Source: Parabacteroides chongii
GTDB lineage: Bacteria; Bacteroidota; Bacteroidia; Bacteroidales; Tannerellaceae
Assembly: GCF_029581355.1 (NCBI RefSeq)
Contig: NZ_CP120849.1
Span: forward strand, 3,876,501-3,940,500
Direction: 5' to 3'
DNA length: 64,000 nt
Within the stretch, counting starts at the first letter, position 1. Each line of letters starts with the position of its first letter. Below, one piece after another: positions 7,157 to 18,290 of the stretch. The translations under genes were made by a program, and so were the position numbers. The notes below the pieces were generated by a model that worked only from the letters and a program-made list of their open reading frames with translations, did not search any database and was not told the DNA's origin.

Positions 7157-10100
7157 ATGACATTAAACATGAAGAGAGAGAATTTCCGGGGAATGAAAAA
7201 CTGGAATGTGGCGTTTGCACTTCTTTTTTTATTTTCTGCCGCTCCATCAAAAGCGGACACAGGAAAAGGTTTGACAACCTCAAATCCTACTATTAAAGAA
7301 AGTGCCGGCATGCCGGTTAGCCAACAAAACGAACGCACTATCAAAGGTGTAGTAAAAGATGTTACCGGTGAAACGGTTATCGGAGCCAACGTATCTGTCG
7401 TTGGCACAACCATCGGAACTGTAACCGATGTGGATGGTAATTTCTCATTGAAAGTACCTGCAGGAGCTACCTTGAAGATTTCATTTATCGGTTATAAGGA
7501 TGTAGATGTAAAGATCACCAACCAGCAAACATTGGATATCGTTTTGCAGGACGACTCACAAGCTTTGGATGAAGTCGTTGTGGTTGGTTTCGGTTCACAG
7601 AAGAAAGTGAATGTAACCGGTGCCGTAAGTATGGTAAAAGCAGAAGCACTGGCTGATCGTCCTGTTGCCAATGTGAGCCAGGCTTTGCAAGGTGTTGTAC
7701 CGGGTTTGAACTTCTCAGTGCCTATGGGAGGAGGAGAGTTGGATAACGAAATGAAATTCAATATTCGTGGTTCCGGTTCGATCGGTTCGGGTTCTAATGC
7801 TTCACCATTGGTTTTGATTGATGGTATGGAAGGCGATATGAACACCATTAATCCTCAGGACATCGAAAATATTTCAATTTTGAAAGATGCCGCTGCTTCT
7901 TCTATTTACGGTTCACGTGCTCCTTTTGGGGTAATTTTGATTACAACTAAGTCTGGTAAAAGTGGAAGAGTAACAATTAATTACAATAATAATATTCGTT
8001 TCTCTGATCCGTTGAAAGTTCCGGAAATGATGAACTCTTACGATTTTGCGCGTTACTTCAATGCTGCAGCAGCCAATGGTGGACAACAAGCAGTGTTCAA
8101 TCAGGAATCTTTGGATCGTATTGTGGCTTATCAGAAAGGTGAAATTACTGCAGGTACGGTTGCAAATAACGGAAATTGGCAGGAATATGGCGGAGCAAAT
8201 GCGAATACAGACTGGTTTGGGGAGCATTATCGCCATTGGTCTCCATCTCACGAGCACAATATCAGCGTAAGCGGAGGTAACGAAAAGGTTAATTATATGG
8301 TATCCGGTAACTTTATGGATCAACGCGGTATGTTGAAACATTCAGATGATAGCTACAAGCGTTTCTCCTTAAATGCTAAGTTAGGTGCTGAGATCACAAA
8401 GTATATCCGTATGAATTATACTTCCCGTTGGGTACGCAATGACTATGATAAATCATACTATCAGACAGGTTTATTCTTTCACAACCTTGCACGTCGCTGG
8501 CCGACTATTCCGGTAACAGATCCGAATGGTCATTATATGCCAGGTAGCGAAATTATACAGTTGGAAGATGGCGGACGTGATAATAAGTCAACCGATTATC
8601 TGACTCAGCAGATGCAGTTAGTAATCGAACCGATCAAGAATTGGAAAATCACTGCGGAAGGAAACTTCCGTACGGAAAATATGAATCGTGAATATGGTGT
8701 CTTACCGGTTTATAATTATAATGAAAAAAATGAACCTCAACTGATGAAGTTTGATGAAAGTCATGGTCCTGGTATTACTGAATTCAATAAATCGACGAAT
8801 AAGCGTAATTACTTTACGATGAACTTCTTTACCGATTACTTCTATCAAACAGAAAACGGACATTATTTTAAAGGCATGGTCGGTTTCAATGCTGAATTGA
8901 ATAAATTCAATAGTATGTGGGGATCACGTCAAGGCTTGATTTCTCCTACAGTACCGTATCTGACTACAGCTACAACTAATATGAAAAATGGCGGAGAAAA
9001 GAATGAATGGTCTACTGCCGGTTTCTTTGGGCGTTTGAACTACAACTATAAAGAGCGGTATATGGCCGAAGTCAATATGCGTTATGATGGGACATCACGT
9101 TTCCTTGACGACCAGCGCTGGGGATTCTTTCCTTCGTTCTCTGTCGGTTGGAATATCGCACGTGAAGATTTCTGGGGAAATTGGTCCGATTATGTAAACG
9201 AATTCAAGCTTCGCGGATCTTGGGGTGAATTGGGAAACCAGAATACAACCGATATTTATCCTTTCTTCCCGTCAATGGATATAGGTGCAGGTAATGGTGA
9301 CTGGTTGGTTAACGGAGCACAACCGACCACTGCTAAGATGCCGGGATTGGTTAGTAGCTTAATGACTTGGGAAACTGTTCGTTCATGGAATATAGGTTTG
9401 GACTTCGGTGCTTTGAATAACCGTTTGACTGGATCGTTCGATTATTTTAAACGTCAGACACTCGATATGGTTGGACCTGCTCCTGAGCTTCCTGTTACAT
9501 TAGGTGCAGATGTTCCGAAGATTAATAATGCTGATATGGAATCTTATGGTTTCGACTTGGAACTTTCCTGGCGTGATCGTATCGGTAAGGTTAGTTACGG
9601 TGTAAAGGCAATTATGTCGGATGCTCGTCAAAAAATCACACGTTATCCGAATGAAACAATGAAGTATAGTACTTGGTATGCAGGTAAAATGGATGGTGAA
9701 ATCTGGGGATTTAAGACTATCGGTATCGCAAAAACTCAGGAAGAAATGGATGCTCATCTAGCTAAAGTAGATCAAAGTGCATTGGGTAAGAATTGGGGTG
9801 CAGGTGATATTATGTATGCCGATATTAACGGAGATGGAAAGGTTGACGAAGGTGCCGGTCAGGTTGGTGACTCTGGTGATAAGAAAGTCATCGGTAATAA
9901 TACGCCGAGATACAACTATGGTATTACCTTGGATGCATCCTGGAATGGTTTTGATATCAGTGCTTTCTTCCAGGGAGTTGGTAAACGCGACGTAGAAGTC
10001 GGCGGACCTTATTTCTGGGGTGCAGTAGGAGGTATGTGGCAATCTGCCGGTTTTGTAGATCACCTGGATTATTTCCGTCCGGAAGGTGATGAAATGGGAG

Positions 10101-10456
10101 CTAACCTGGATGCTTATTATCCTCGCCCATTGTTTGGTAACGATGCAACCCGTAACCAGAAGACTCAAACAGGTTATTTGCAGAATGGAGCTTATATCCG
10201 TATGAAGAATATCCAATTGGGTTATACCTTCCCGAAACAATGGATAAGTAAGATCGGACTTCAATCTTTCCGTGTATATATTTCAGGAGATAACTTGTTT
10301 ACAATCACGAAAATGGCGAAGATGTTTGATCCGGAAACCGTATCAGGTAGAACCTGGTGGGACACAAACAATACAGAACCGGATAACTTAGATAATAATG
10401 GTAAAGTATATCCATTATCTAAAGTAATTTCTTTTGGTATTAACGTTAATTTCTAA
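7157..10456 (+). CDS. SusC/RagA-family TonB-dependent outer-membrane transporter
   Basis: 1099 residues. A signal peptide (WNVAFALLFLFSAAPSKA) is followed by a carboxypeptidase-D regulatory-like domain at about 60-130 (GVVKDVTGETVIGANVSVVG). Next is the TonB-box-like ALDEVVVVGFGSQKK near 138 and the plug (about 150-270, with NIRGSGSIGSGS and PLVLIDGMEG). The rest is a large barrel ending in SFGINVNF. The family imports oligosaccharides or peptides with a SusD partner, which follows 12 bp later. No glycoside hydrolase lies within the immediate pair, so the ligand cannot be read directly; the GH2 and GH20 genes lie 2-8 kb further on. The second Met (7169) is an equally possible start. Confidence 0.95.
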   Translation: MTLNMKRENFRGMKNWNVAFALLFLFSAAPSKADTGKGLTTSNPTIKESAGMPVSQQNERTIKGVVKDVTGETVIGANVSVVGTTIGTVTDVDGNFSLKVPAGATLKISFIGYKDVDVKITNQQTLDIVLQDDSQALDEVVVVGFGSQKKVNVTGAVSMVKAEALADRPVANVSQALQGVVPGLNFSVPMGGGELDNEMKFNIRGSGSIGSGSNASPLVLIDGMEGDMNTINPQDIENISILKDAAASSIYGSRAPFGVILITTKSGKSGRVTINYNNNIRFSDPLKVPEMMNSYDFARYFNAAAANGGQQAVFNQESLDRIVAYQKGEITAGTVANNGNWQEYGGANANTDWFGEHYRHWSPSHEHNISVSGGNEKVNYMVSGNFMDQRGMLKHSDDSYKRFSLNAKLGAEITKYIRMNYTSRWVRNDYDKSYYQTGLFFHNLARRWPTIPVTDPNGHYMPGSEIIQLEDGGRDNKSTDYLTQQMQLVIEPIKNWKITAEGNFRTENMNREYGVLPVYNYNEKNEPQLMKFDESHGPGITEFNKSTNKRNYFTMNFFTDYFYQTENGHYFKGMVGFNAELNKFNSMWGSRQGLISPTVPYLTTATTNMKNGGEKNEWSTAGFFGRLNYNYKERYMAEVNMRYDGTSRFLDDQRWGFFPSFSVGWNIAREDFWGNWSDYVNEFKLRGSWGELGNQNTTDIYPFFPSMDIGAGNGDWLVNGAQPTTAKMPGLVSSLMTWETVRSWNIGLDFGALNNRLTGSFDYFKRQTLDMVGPAPELPVTLGADVPKINNADMESYGFDLELSWRDRIGKVSYGVKAIMSDARQKITRYPNETMKYSTWYAGKMDGEIWGFKTIGIAKTQEEMDAHLAKVDQSALGKNWGAGDIMYADINGDGKVDEGAGQVGDSGDKKVIGNNTPRYNYGITLDASWNGFDISAFFQGVGKRDVEVGGPYFWGAVGGMWQSAGFVDHLDYFRPEGDEMGANLDAYYPRPLFGNDATRNQKTQTGYLQNGAYIRMKNIQLGYTFPKQWISKIGLQSFRVYISGDNLFTITKMAKMFDPETVSGRTWWDTNNTEPDNLDNNGKVYPLSKVISFGINVNF

Positions 10457-10468
10457 TAGCTCAAACAG

Positions 10469-12520
10469 ATGAAACAAAATATAAAAAATCTTATTGCACT
10501 ATCGTGCATGTTGACGGGTTCATTGATGCTGGGGAGTTGTAATGATTTTCTGGATAAGGAACCGTTGGATAAGGTAACGGCAACTTCCTACTTTAATTCG
10601 GATGCGGACCTGGCTTCTTTCACGATTAAACAGTATGATCTGTTTCCAATTGGAAAAGATCAGTGGAATATGGGACCGGCTGCTTTAGGTGACAATAATA
10701 CGGATAATCAGGCAAACGCTGCCAGTGAAACTAAATATTGGGAACCGGGTCAGTGGCGTGTCAGAGAAAATGAAGAAAAATCAGATCTGGATAAACAGGA
10801 ATGGCGTTTTACCCGCATCCGTGCATTCAACTTCTTTTTTGAGGAAGTAGAGGCTAAACTGGCAGCCGGTACTATTGCTGGAACAGAAACAAATATCAAC
10901 CATTATATCGGTGAAGCTCATTTTCTTCGTGCCTACGAATATTTCACATTGTTGAAACGTTTCGGTGATTTCCCTATTATAGAAGGTGTCTTGAAGGATG
11001 AAAAAGAGGAACTGGTTGCAGCCAGCCAGCGTAAACCTCGTAATGTGGTGGCCCGTTATATTCTTTCCGAGTTAGATAAAGCGATTGAATTACTGTCGGA
11101 TAATCCTTCAGGAGGAAAAAATCGTATCACTCGTGATGCCGCTTTGTTATTTAAGTCACGTGTCGCTTTGTATGAAGCTACATTTGAAACTTATCACCGC
11201 GGAACACCTCGTGTACCGGGTGAACCAGGATGGCCAGGTGCTAATATGCCTTATAATTCTGGCTTTTCTATTGATTTAAATCAGGAGATTGCTTTCTTTA
11301 CCGATCAGGCTATGGCTGCAGCTAAGGCTGTGGCAGACAATCATCCGCTGACAGTTAATTCAGGAAATACCGATCCGGGAACAGGACAAACTGCGGGGTG
11401 GAACCCCTATTTCGAGATGTTTGGTGATAAGGATATGAGCAAGTACGACGAAGTAATCATGTGGCGTGATTATGATGCTTCGCTAAATGTAGCCAATGCC
11501 GTGTCTGTATATTGTTATAATGGAAGTAATACCGGTTTGACACGCGGTTATGTCGGGACATTCCTAATGAAGAATGGTCTTCCTGTTTACGCCAGCGGTT
11601 CAGGTTATACCGGCGAAGATGAAACCTTAGATAAGGTGAAGCTTAATCGTGATGAACGTTTGCAATTATTTATGGTATCTGAACATTCCCGTAGAAGTGT
11701 TTTTGTTCCGACTGATTCCGCTTCTGCATTCTTTGGTGCACCGAATATTGTAGACCTTGAGGAAGTTCGTAAAGTGACAGGTTTTCATATTCGTAAAGGT
11801 TTAAACTATGTTTACGATCCGGGTACACTAGGTGGACAGATGTCGCAGGATGGTGGTCAGGTAATATTCCGTGCTGTTGAAGCTTACCTGAACTATATCG
11901 AAGCATCCTGTTTGAAAAACAATGGTGCATCGATTGATGGAACAGCAGCTCAGTACTGGAAAAGTATTCGTAAAAGAGCAGGTATAGATGAAGATTATAT
12001 GAAAACTGTTTCGGCTACCGATTTTTCAAAAGAAGATGATTGGGCTGTTTATTCCGGAGGTACTCAGGTTACTCCTTTGATGTATAACATTCGTCGTGAA
12101 CGTCGTTCTGAATTTGTTGCAGAAGGTTTCCGTATGGATGACCTGAAACGTTGGAGAGCCCTTGACCAGGTAAAGAATTATATTATAGAAGGATGTAATT
12201 TCTGGGATGAGATGTACAAGGATAAGTTATTCTTTGATGAAGAAAAAGGTGAAAGTAAACTAATCCCTGCCGGAACTCCAGGCAAGACACCGAATGTCTC
12301 AAGTAGAGAAAAGAGTGGTAAATATCTCCGTCCGTATCAGGTGATTGAAAAGAATAATGGTTTGTATAATGGTTATAACTGGATGAAAGCTAACTATTTG
12401 GATCCGATTTGTATTAATCATTTCCGTATTTCGGCTACAGATGTGAAAGATATATCGACTTCGCCGATCTATCAAAATCCGTACTGGCCTACGGAACCGA
12501 ACCAGTCACAGTTAGAATAA
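10469..12520 (+). CDS. SusD/RagB-family surface glycan-binding lipoprotein
   Basis: 683 residues, normal for large SusD proteins. The signal ends in the lipobox LGSC with the lipid cysteine at residue 24, then NDFLDKEPLDKVT, the family's typical N-terminus. The TPR-rich core includes GEAHFLRAYEYFTLLKRFGD. The C-terminal RagB region ends with ERRSEFVAEGFRMDDLKRWR and PYWPTEPNQSQ. It caps the SusC barrel encoded just upstream and forms one operon with it. Confidence 0.95.
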   Translation: MKQNIKNLIALSCMLTGSLMLGSCNDFLDKEPLDKVTATSYFNSDADLASFTIKQYDLFPIGKDQWNMGPAALGDNNTDNQANAASETKYWEPGQWRVRENEEKSDLDKQEWRFTRIRAFNFFFEEVEAKLAAGTIAGTETNINHYIGEAHFLRAYEYFTLLKRFGDFPIIEGVLKDEKEELVAASQRKPRNVVARYILSELDKAIELLSDNPSGGKNRITRDAALLFKSRVALYEATFETYHRGTPRVPGEPGWPGANMPYNSGFSIDLNQEIAFFTDQAMAAAKAVADNHPLTVNSGNTDPGTGQTAGWNPYFEMFGDKDMSKYDEVIMWRDYDASLNVANAVSVYCYNGSNTGLTRGYVGTFLMKNGLPVYASGSGYTGEDETLDKVKLNRDERLQLFMVSEHSRRSVFVPTDSASAFFGAPNIVDLEEVRKVTGFHIRKGLNYVYDPGTLGGQMSQDGGQVIFRAVEAYLNYIEASCLKNNGASIDGTAAQYWKSIRKRAGIDEDYMKTVSATDFSKEDDWAVYSGGTQVTPLMYNIRRERRSEFVAEGFRMDDLKRWRALDQVKNYIIEGCNFWDEMYKDKLFFDEEKGESKLIPAGTPGKTPNVSSREKSGKYLRPYQVIEKNNGLYNGYNWMKANYLDPICINHFRISATDVKDISTSPIYQNPYWPTEPNQSQLE

Positions 12521-12556
12521 TGGCATAGGTATTAGCATACATAATTGATGTGGGAA

Positions 12557-12593
12557 GGTATCCTCCTCTGTGAAGAGGAGGTACCTTTTATAT
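12557..12593 (+). terminator. Terminator after the SusC/SusD operon
   Basis: GGTATCCTCCTCT pairs with AGAGGAGGTACC around a GTGA loop (one bulged T), followed by TTTTATATTTCTT. A clean intrinsic terminator 36 bp after the SusD stop codon. Confidence 0.8.
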
Positions 12594-12640
12594 TTCTTAT
12601 TGTTGAACTAAATTATTGTTTCACTTTAAATATTTATATT

Positions 12641-13042
12641 ATGAAAAAGAAAAGATTTATCTCATTGTTGTTGTTACTTTTTGTTTGTACAGTAAGTTTT
12701 GCAACCAATCAGTCAGATGTAAATAGTAAACAAGGAAAAGCCGGAATTAAGGTAACTATTACCCAAATGGACTCTTGGGGACATGAATTAGGAACAGGCT
12801 TAGGTCCTTTTTTTACTGCAGATTGCCGATATGGTGATACTTTTATAAGTTTTCCTTACGAAGGATTTACTTATTTCTCAGAACCGGGTACATTAATTTT
12901 GCATGTGAGTGATTATGAGAATATGTATTTATCACGTACTATAACAGTAAATGGTAAGATTATTGGTTTTGGTCGGGGTACGTATACTATTGATATTAAT
13001 TCAGAGACGGTTGTTGAAATTATTTATGAGAAGAACTTTTAA
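12641..13042 (+). CDS. Small secreted protein of unknown function
   Basis: 133 residues from the ATG at 12641 (MKKKRFISLLLLLFVCTVSF). A longer in-frame opening from 12545 would run through the upstream terminator and is rejected. After the signal peptide the mature part is rich in glycine, threonine and aromatic residues, with alternating polar and hydrophobic stretches as in a small beta-sandwich. It has its own position after the SusD terminator. I do not recognise a family. Confidence 0.6.
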   Translation: MKKKRFISLLLLLFVCTVSFATNQSDVNSKQGKAGIKVTITQMDSWGHELGTGLGPFFTADCRYGDTFISFPYEGFTYFSEPGTLILHVSDYENMYLSRTITVNGKIIGFGRGTYTIDINSETVVEIIYEKNF

Positions 13043-13150
13043 TTTTTGTTTGTACCTACATTCTTTCGGCATTGATTCAAATGCTGTGATAGAATGGCTT
13101 CTCTTTTCGAAATACAATGTATTTTAAGTTTAACTTTAAAACTATTTATC

Positions 13151-13600
13151 ATGGCTATATTAATCAAAGCAATCCAGCGTGCTAATCCGCGGGATAAGAA
13201 CGCTCCGAAGAAATGGTATGCCGTTCAGAACTCTACCGGGTTGGTTTCGGAAACGAAGGTGGCTGAACTTATTGCCGATGAGACGACTCTGAATCCGTCG
13301 GAAGCGTTGATGTCTATCCGCCAGCTTCGGAAAATAATCCAACGTTTGATGGCAGACGGACATAGTGTGAAACTCGGTGATTGGGGTACATTTTATCCTT
13401 CCCTTAATAGTAGCGGAAAGGGGAAGAAAGAAGATTTGAAGGCTACGGATATTAATTGTGTAAATATTAATTTTCAGCCCGGAGAAGAGTTAAAAGCTGC
13501 TATGCAGAAAGTGGAATTTGTATGGATTGACAAACTGGTTGAAGGTAAAACGAATACTGGTGGCGGTTCAGGCGAAGACGACCGTCCGGTTATTGAATGA
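13151..13600 (+). CDS. HU-like DNA-binding protein
   Basis: 150 residues from the ATG at 13151 (MAILIKAIQRANPRDKNAPK). The central part shows the HU/IHF pattern of the Bacteroidales histone-like family: helical IADETTLNPSEALMSIRQLR, then the strand GHSVKLGDWGTFYPSLNSSG. The acidic, glycine-rich tail (GGGSGEDDRPVIE) is typical of these variants. It probably bends or coats DNA. A TTG-type start further upstream is unlikely because ATGGC follows a short AT-rich leader. Confidence 0.82.
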   Translation: MAILIKAIQRANPRDKNAPKKWYAVQNSTGLVSETKVAELIADETTLNPSEALMSIRQLRKIIQRLMADGHSVKLGDWGTFYPSLNSSGKGKKEDLKATDINCVNINFQPGEELKAAMQKVEFVWIDKLVEGKTNTGGGSGEDDRPVIE

Positions 13601-13622
13601 TTTTTATTTTCTGAATGACAAA

Positions 13623-13656
13623 AGATCCCTTTCCGGATATCCGGAGGGGATTTTTT
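13623..13656 (+). terminator. Terminator after the HU-like gene
   Basis: GATCCCTTTCCGG pairs imperfectly with CCGGAGGGGAT and is followed by TTTTTTAT. Confidence 0.75.
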
Positions 13657-13674
13657 ATGCCTTATATTTAAGAA

Positions 13675-13885
13675 GAAGAAGTCAACTCCGACACTTGAAG
13701 AAACAATTTCCGAAACTTAAAGAAGTAAGTTCCGACACTTGAAGAAGTTTGCATCGGAACATGAAGAAGTGTCTTTCGATACTTGAAGAAGTCAGCTTCG
13801 CGAGATGAAGAAGTTTGCTCTTCGAGATGAAGAGGTTAGCGTCGTGAGATGAAGAAGTCAATAATCCGGATATTTAAGAAGAAAC
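13675..13885. repeat. Intergenic array with 22-bp period (GAAGAAGT core)
   Basis: The 8-mer GAAGAAGT or a one- to two-base variant begins at 13675, 13697, 13719, 13741, 13763, 13785, 13807, 13829 and 13851: nine units in exact 22-bp phase. ACTT or AGAT usually precedes the core, giving the dyad ACTT-N4-AAGT. The bases between cores vary freely, often with TCCGA or TTCG. No reading frame persists. The array sits between the HU-like gene's terminator and the toxin-antitoxin promoter. Confidence 0.8.
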
Positions 13886-13929
13886 AGTAGTTTTTATGAT
13901 GATTGTTTCCATATAGCGAAACAATGTTT

Positions 13930-13937
13930 TATCTTTG
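13930..13937 (+). promoter_or_regulatory. -7 box for the toxin-antitoxin operon
   Basis: TATCTTTG matches TAnnTTTG exactly, 18 bp before the toxin ATG. A weak TTTCC lies about 20 bp upstream. Confidence 0.6.
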
Positions 13938-13955
13938 CGAAGTAAATAGAAGGTT

Positions 13956-14303
13956 ATGGAAGCAAAAGAAAAATTTAAAGTAATATTATCTAAAGAAGCG
14001 GACGACTTTCTAAGTAAGCTAGATTTGAAAATAAAAGATAAGGTAATCTATAATATTCGAAAATCAACTTATATTATAGATTCCGAACTGTTTAAGAAAT
14101 TAGATGATACGGAGATATGGGAATTTAGAACACACTATAACAAAATTCAATATCGCTTGTTAGCATTTTGGGATAAGACCAGTGATGTAGATACTTTAGT
14201 GATAGCTACACATGGTTTCATAAAGAAAACTCAAAAGACTCCTCAGAAAGAAATAATAAGAGCAGAAGAAATAAGGAAAATATATTTTAACTCTAAAAAA
14301 TAA
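13956..14303 (+). CDS. higB: RelE/HigB-type toxin
   Basis: 115 residues of the phage Gp49/HigB-like RelE fold: FKVILSKEADDFLSKLD, then the strand EIWEFRTHYNKIQYRLLAFW, then TLVIATHGFIKKTQKTP. Members cut mRNA on the ribosome. The toxin-first order, with an XRE antitoxin 4 bp downstream, is the HigBA arrangement. The gene is AT-rich compared with its neighbours, which fits recent transfer. The biochemical role is from the family. Confidence 0.85.
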   Translation: MEAKEKFKVILSKEADDFLSKLDLKIKDKVIYNIRKSTYIIDSELFKKLDDTEIWEFRTHYNKIQYRLLAFWDKTSDVDTLVIATHGFIKKTQKTPQKEIIRAEEIRKIYFNSKK

Positions 14304-14307
14304 AGAT

Positions 14308-14622
14308 ATGGAAGAAATGAAATTTTATACTCTTGATGAGATAGAGGATAAACATATAGGGGTAAAAGGAACTCCCAAGCGAGATAAGTATGAAGATGAA
14401 TTACATTCATTTCTTATAGGTGAAGCGATTAAGCAAGCCCGACAATCAAAGAATCTTACGCAAGATGAATTGGGAAAGTTAATAGGCGTACAGAGAGCAC
14501 AAATTTCCCGAATAGAGAACGGTAAAAATCTGACATTTTCTACTATAGCCAAGGTCTTTAAGGCAATGGGGATAAGTGTCAGATTAGAAATTGGTAACTT
14601 AGGTAAAGTTGCTTTGTGGTAA
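14308..14622 (+). CDS. higA: HigA-type antitoxin (XRE helix-turn-helix)
   Basis: 104 residues. A helix-turn-helix is visible at about 49-85: EAIKQARQSKNLTQDELGKL, then IGVQRAQISRIENGKN. The protein should neutralise the upstream toxin and repress their shared promoter at 13930. No second antitoxin domain is present. Confidence 0.88.
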   Translation: MEEMKFYTLDEIEDKHIGVKGTPKRDKYEDELHSFLIGEAIKQARQSKNLTQDELGKLIGVQRAQISRIENGKNLTFSTIAKVFKAMGISVRLEIGNLGKVALW

Positions 14623-14643
14623 TAAATTGTTTATGAATTAAAT

Positions 14644-14692
14644 AAAATGAGGGTATCTTTCACTGTCTGTGTGAAGTGTACCCTCATTTTTT
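14644..14692. terminator. Bidirectional terminator between higA and the GH2 gene
   Basis: AAAATGAGGGTA pairs with TACCCTCATTTT, with a second inner stem (TTCAC/GTGAA). T-tracts lie on the right for plus-strand transcripts and on the left for the convergent beta-galactosidase gene. Confidence 0.85.
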
Positions 14693-14715
14693 GTGCTTTG
14701 TAAGTTTTATATCCC

Positions 14716-18288
<3,573 letters not shown>

Positions 18289-18290
18289 TA

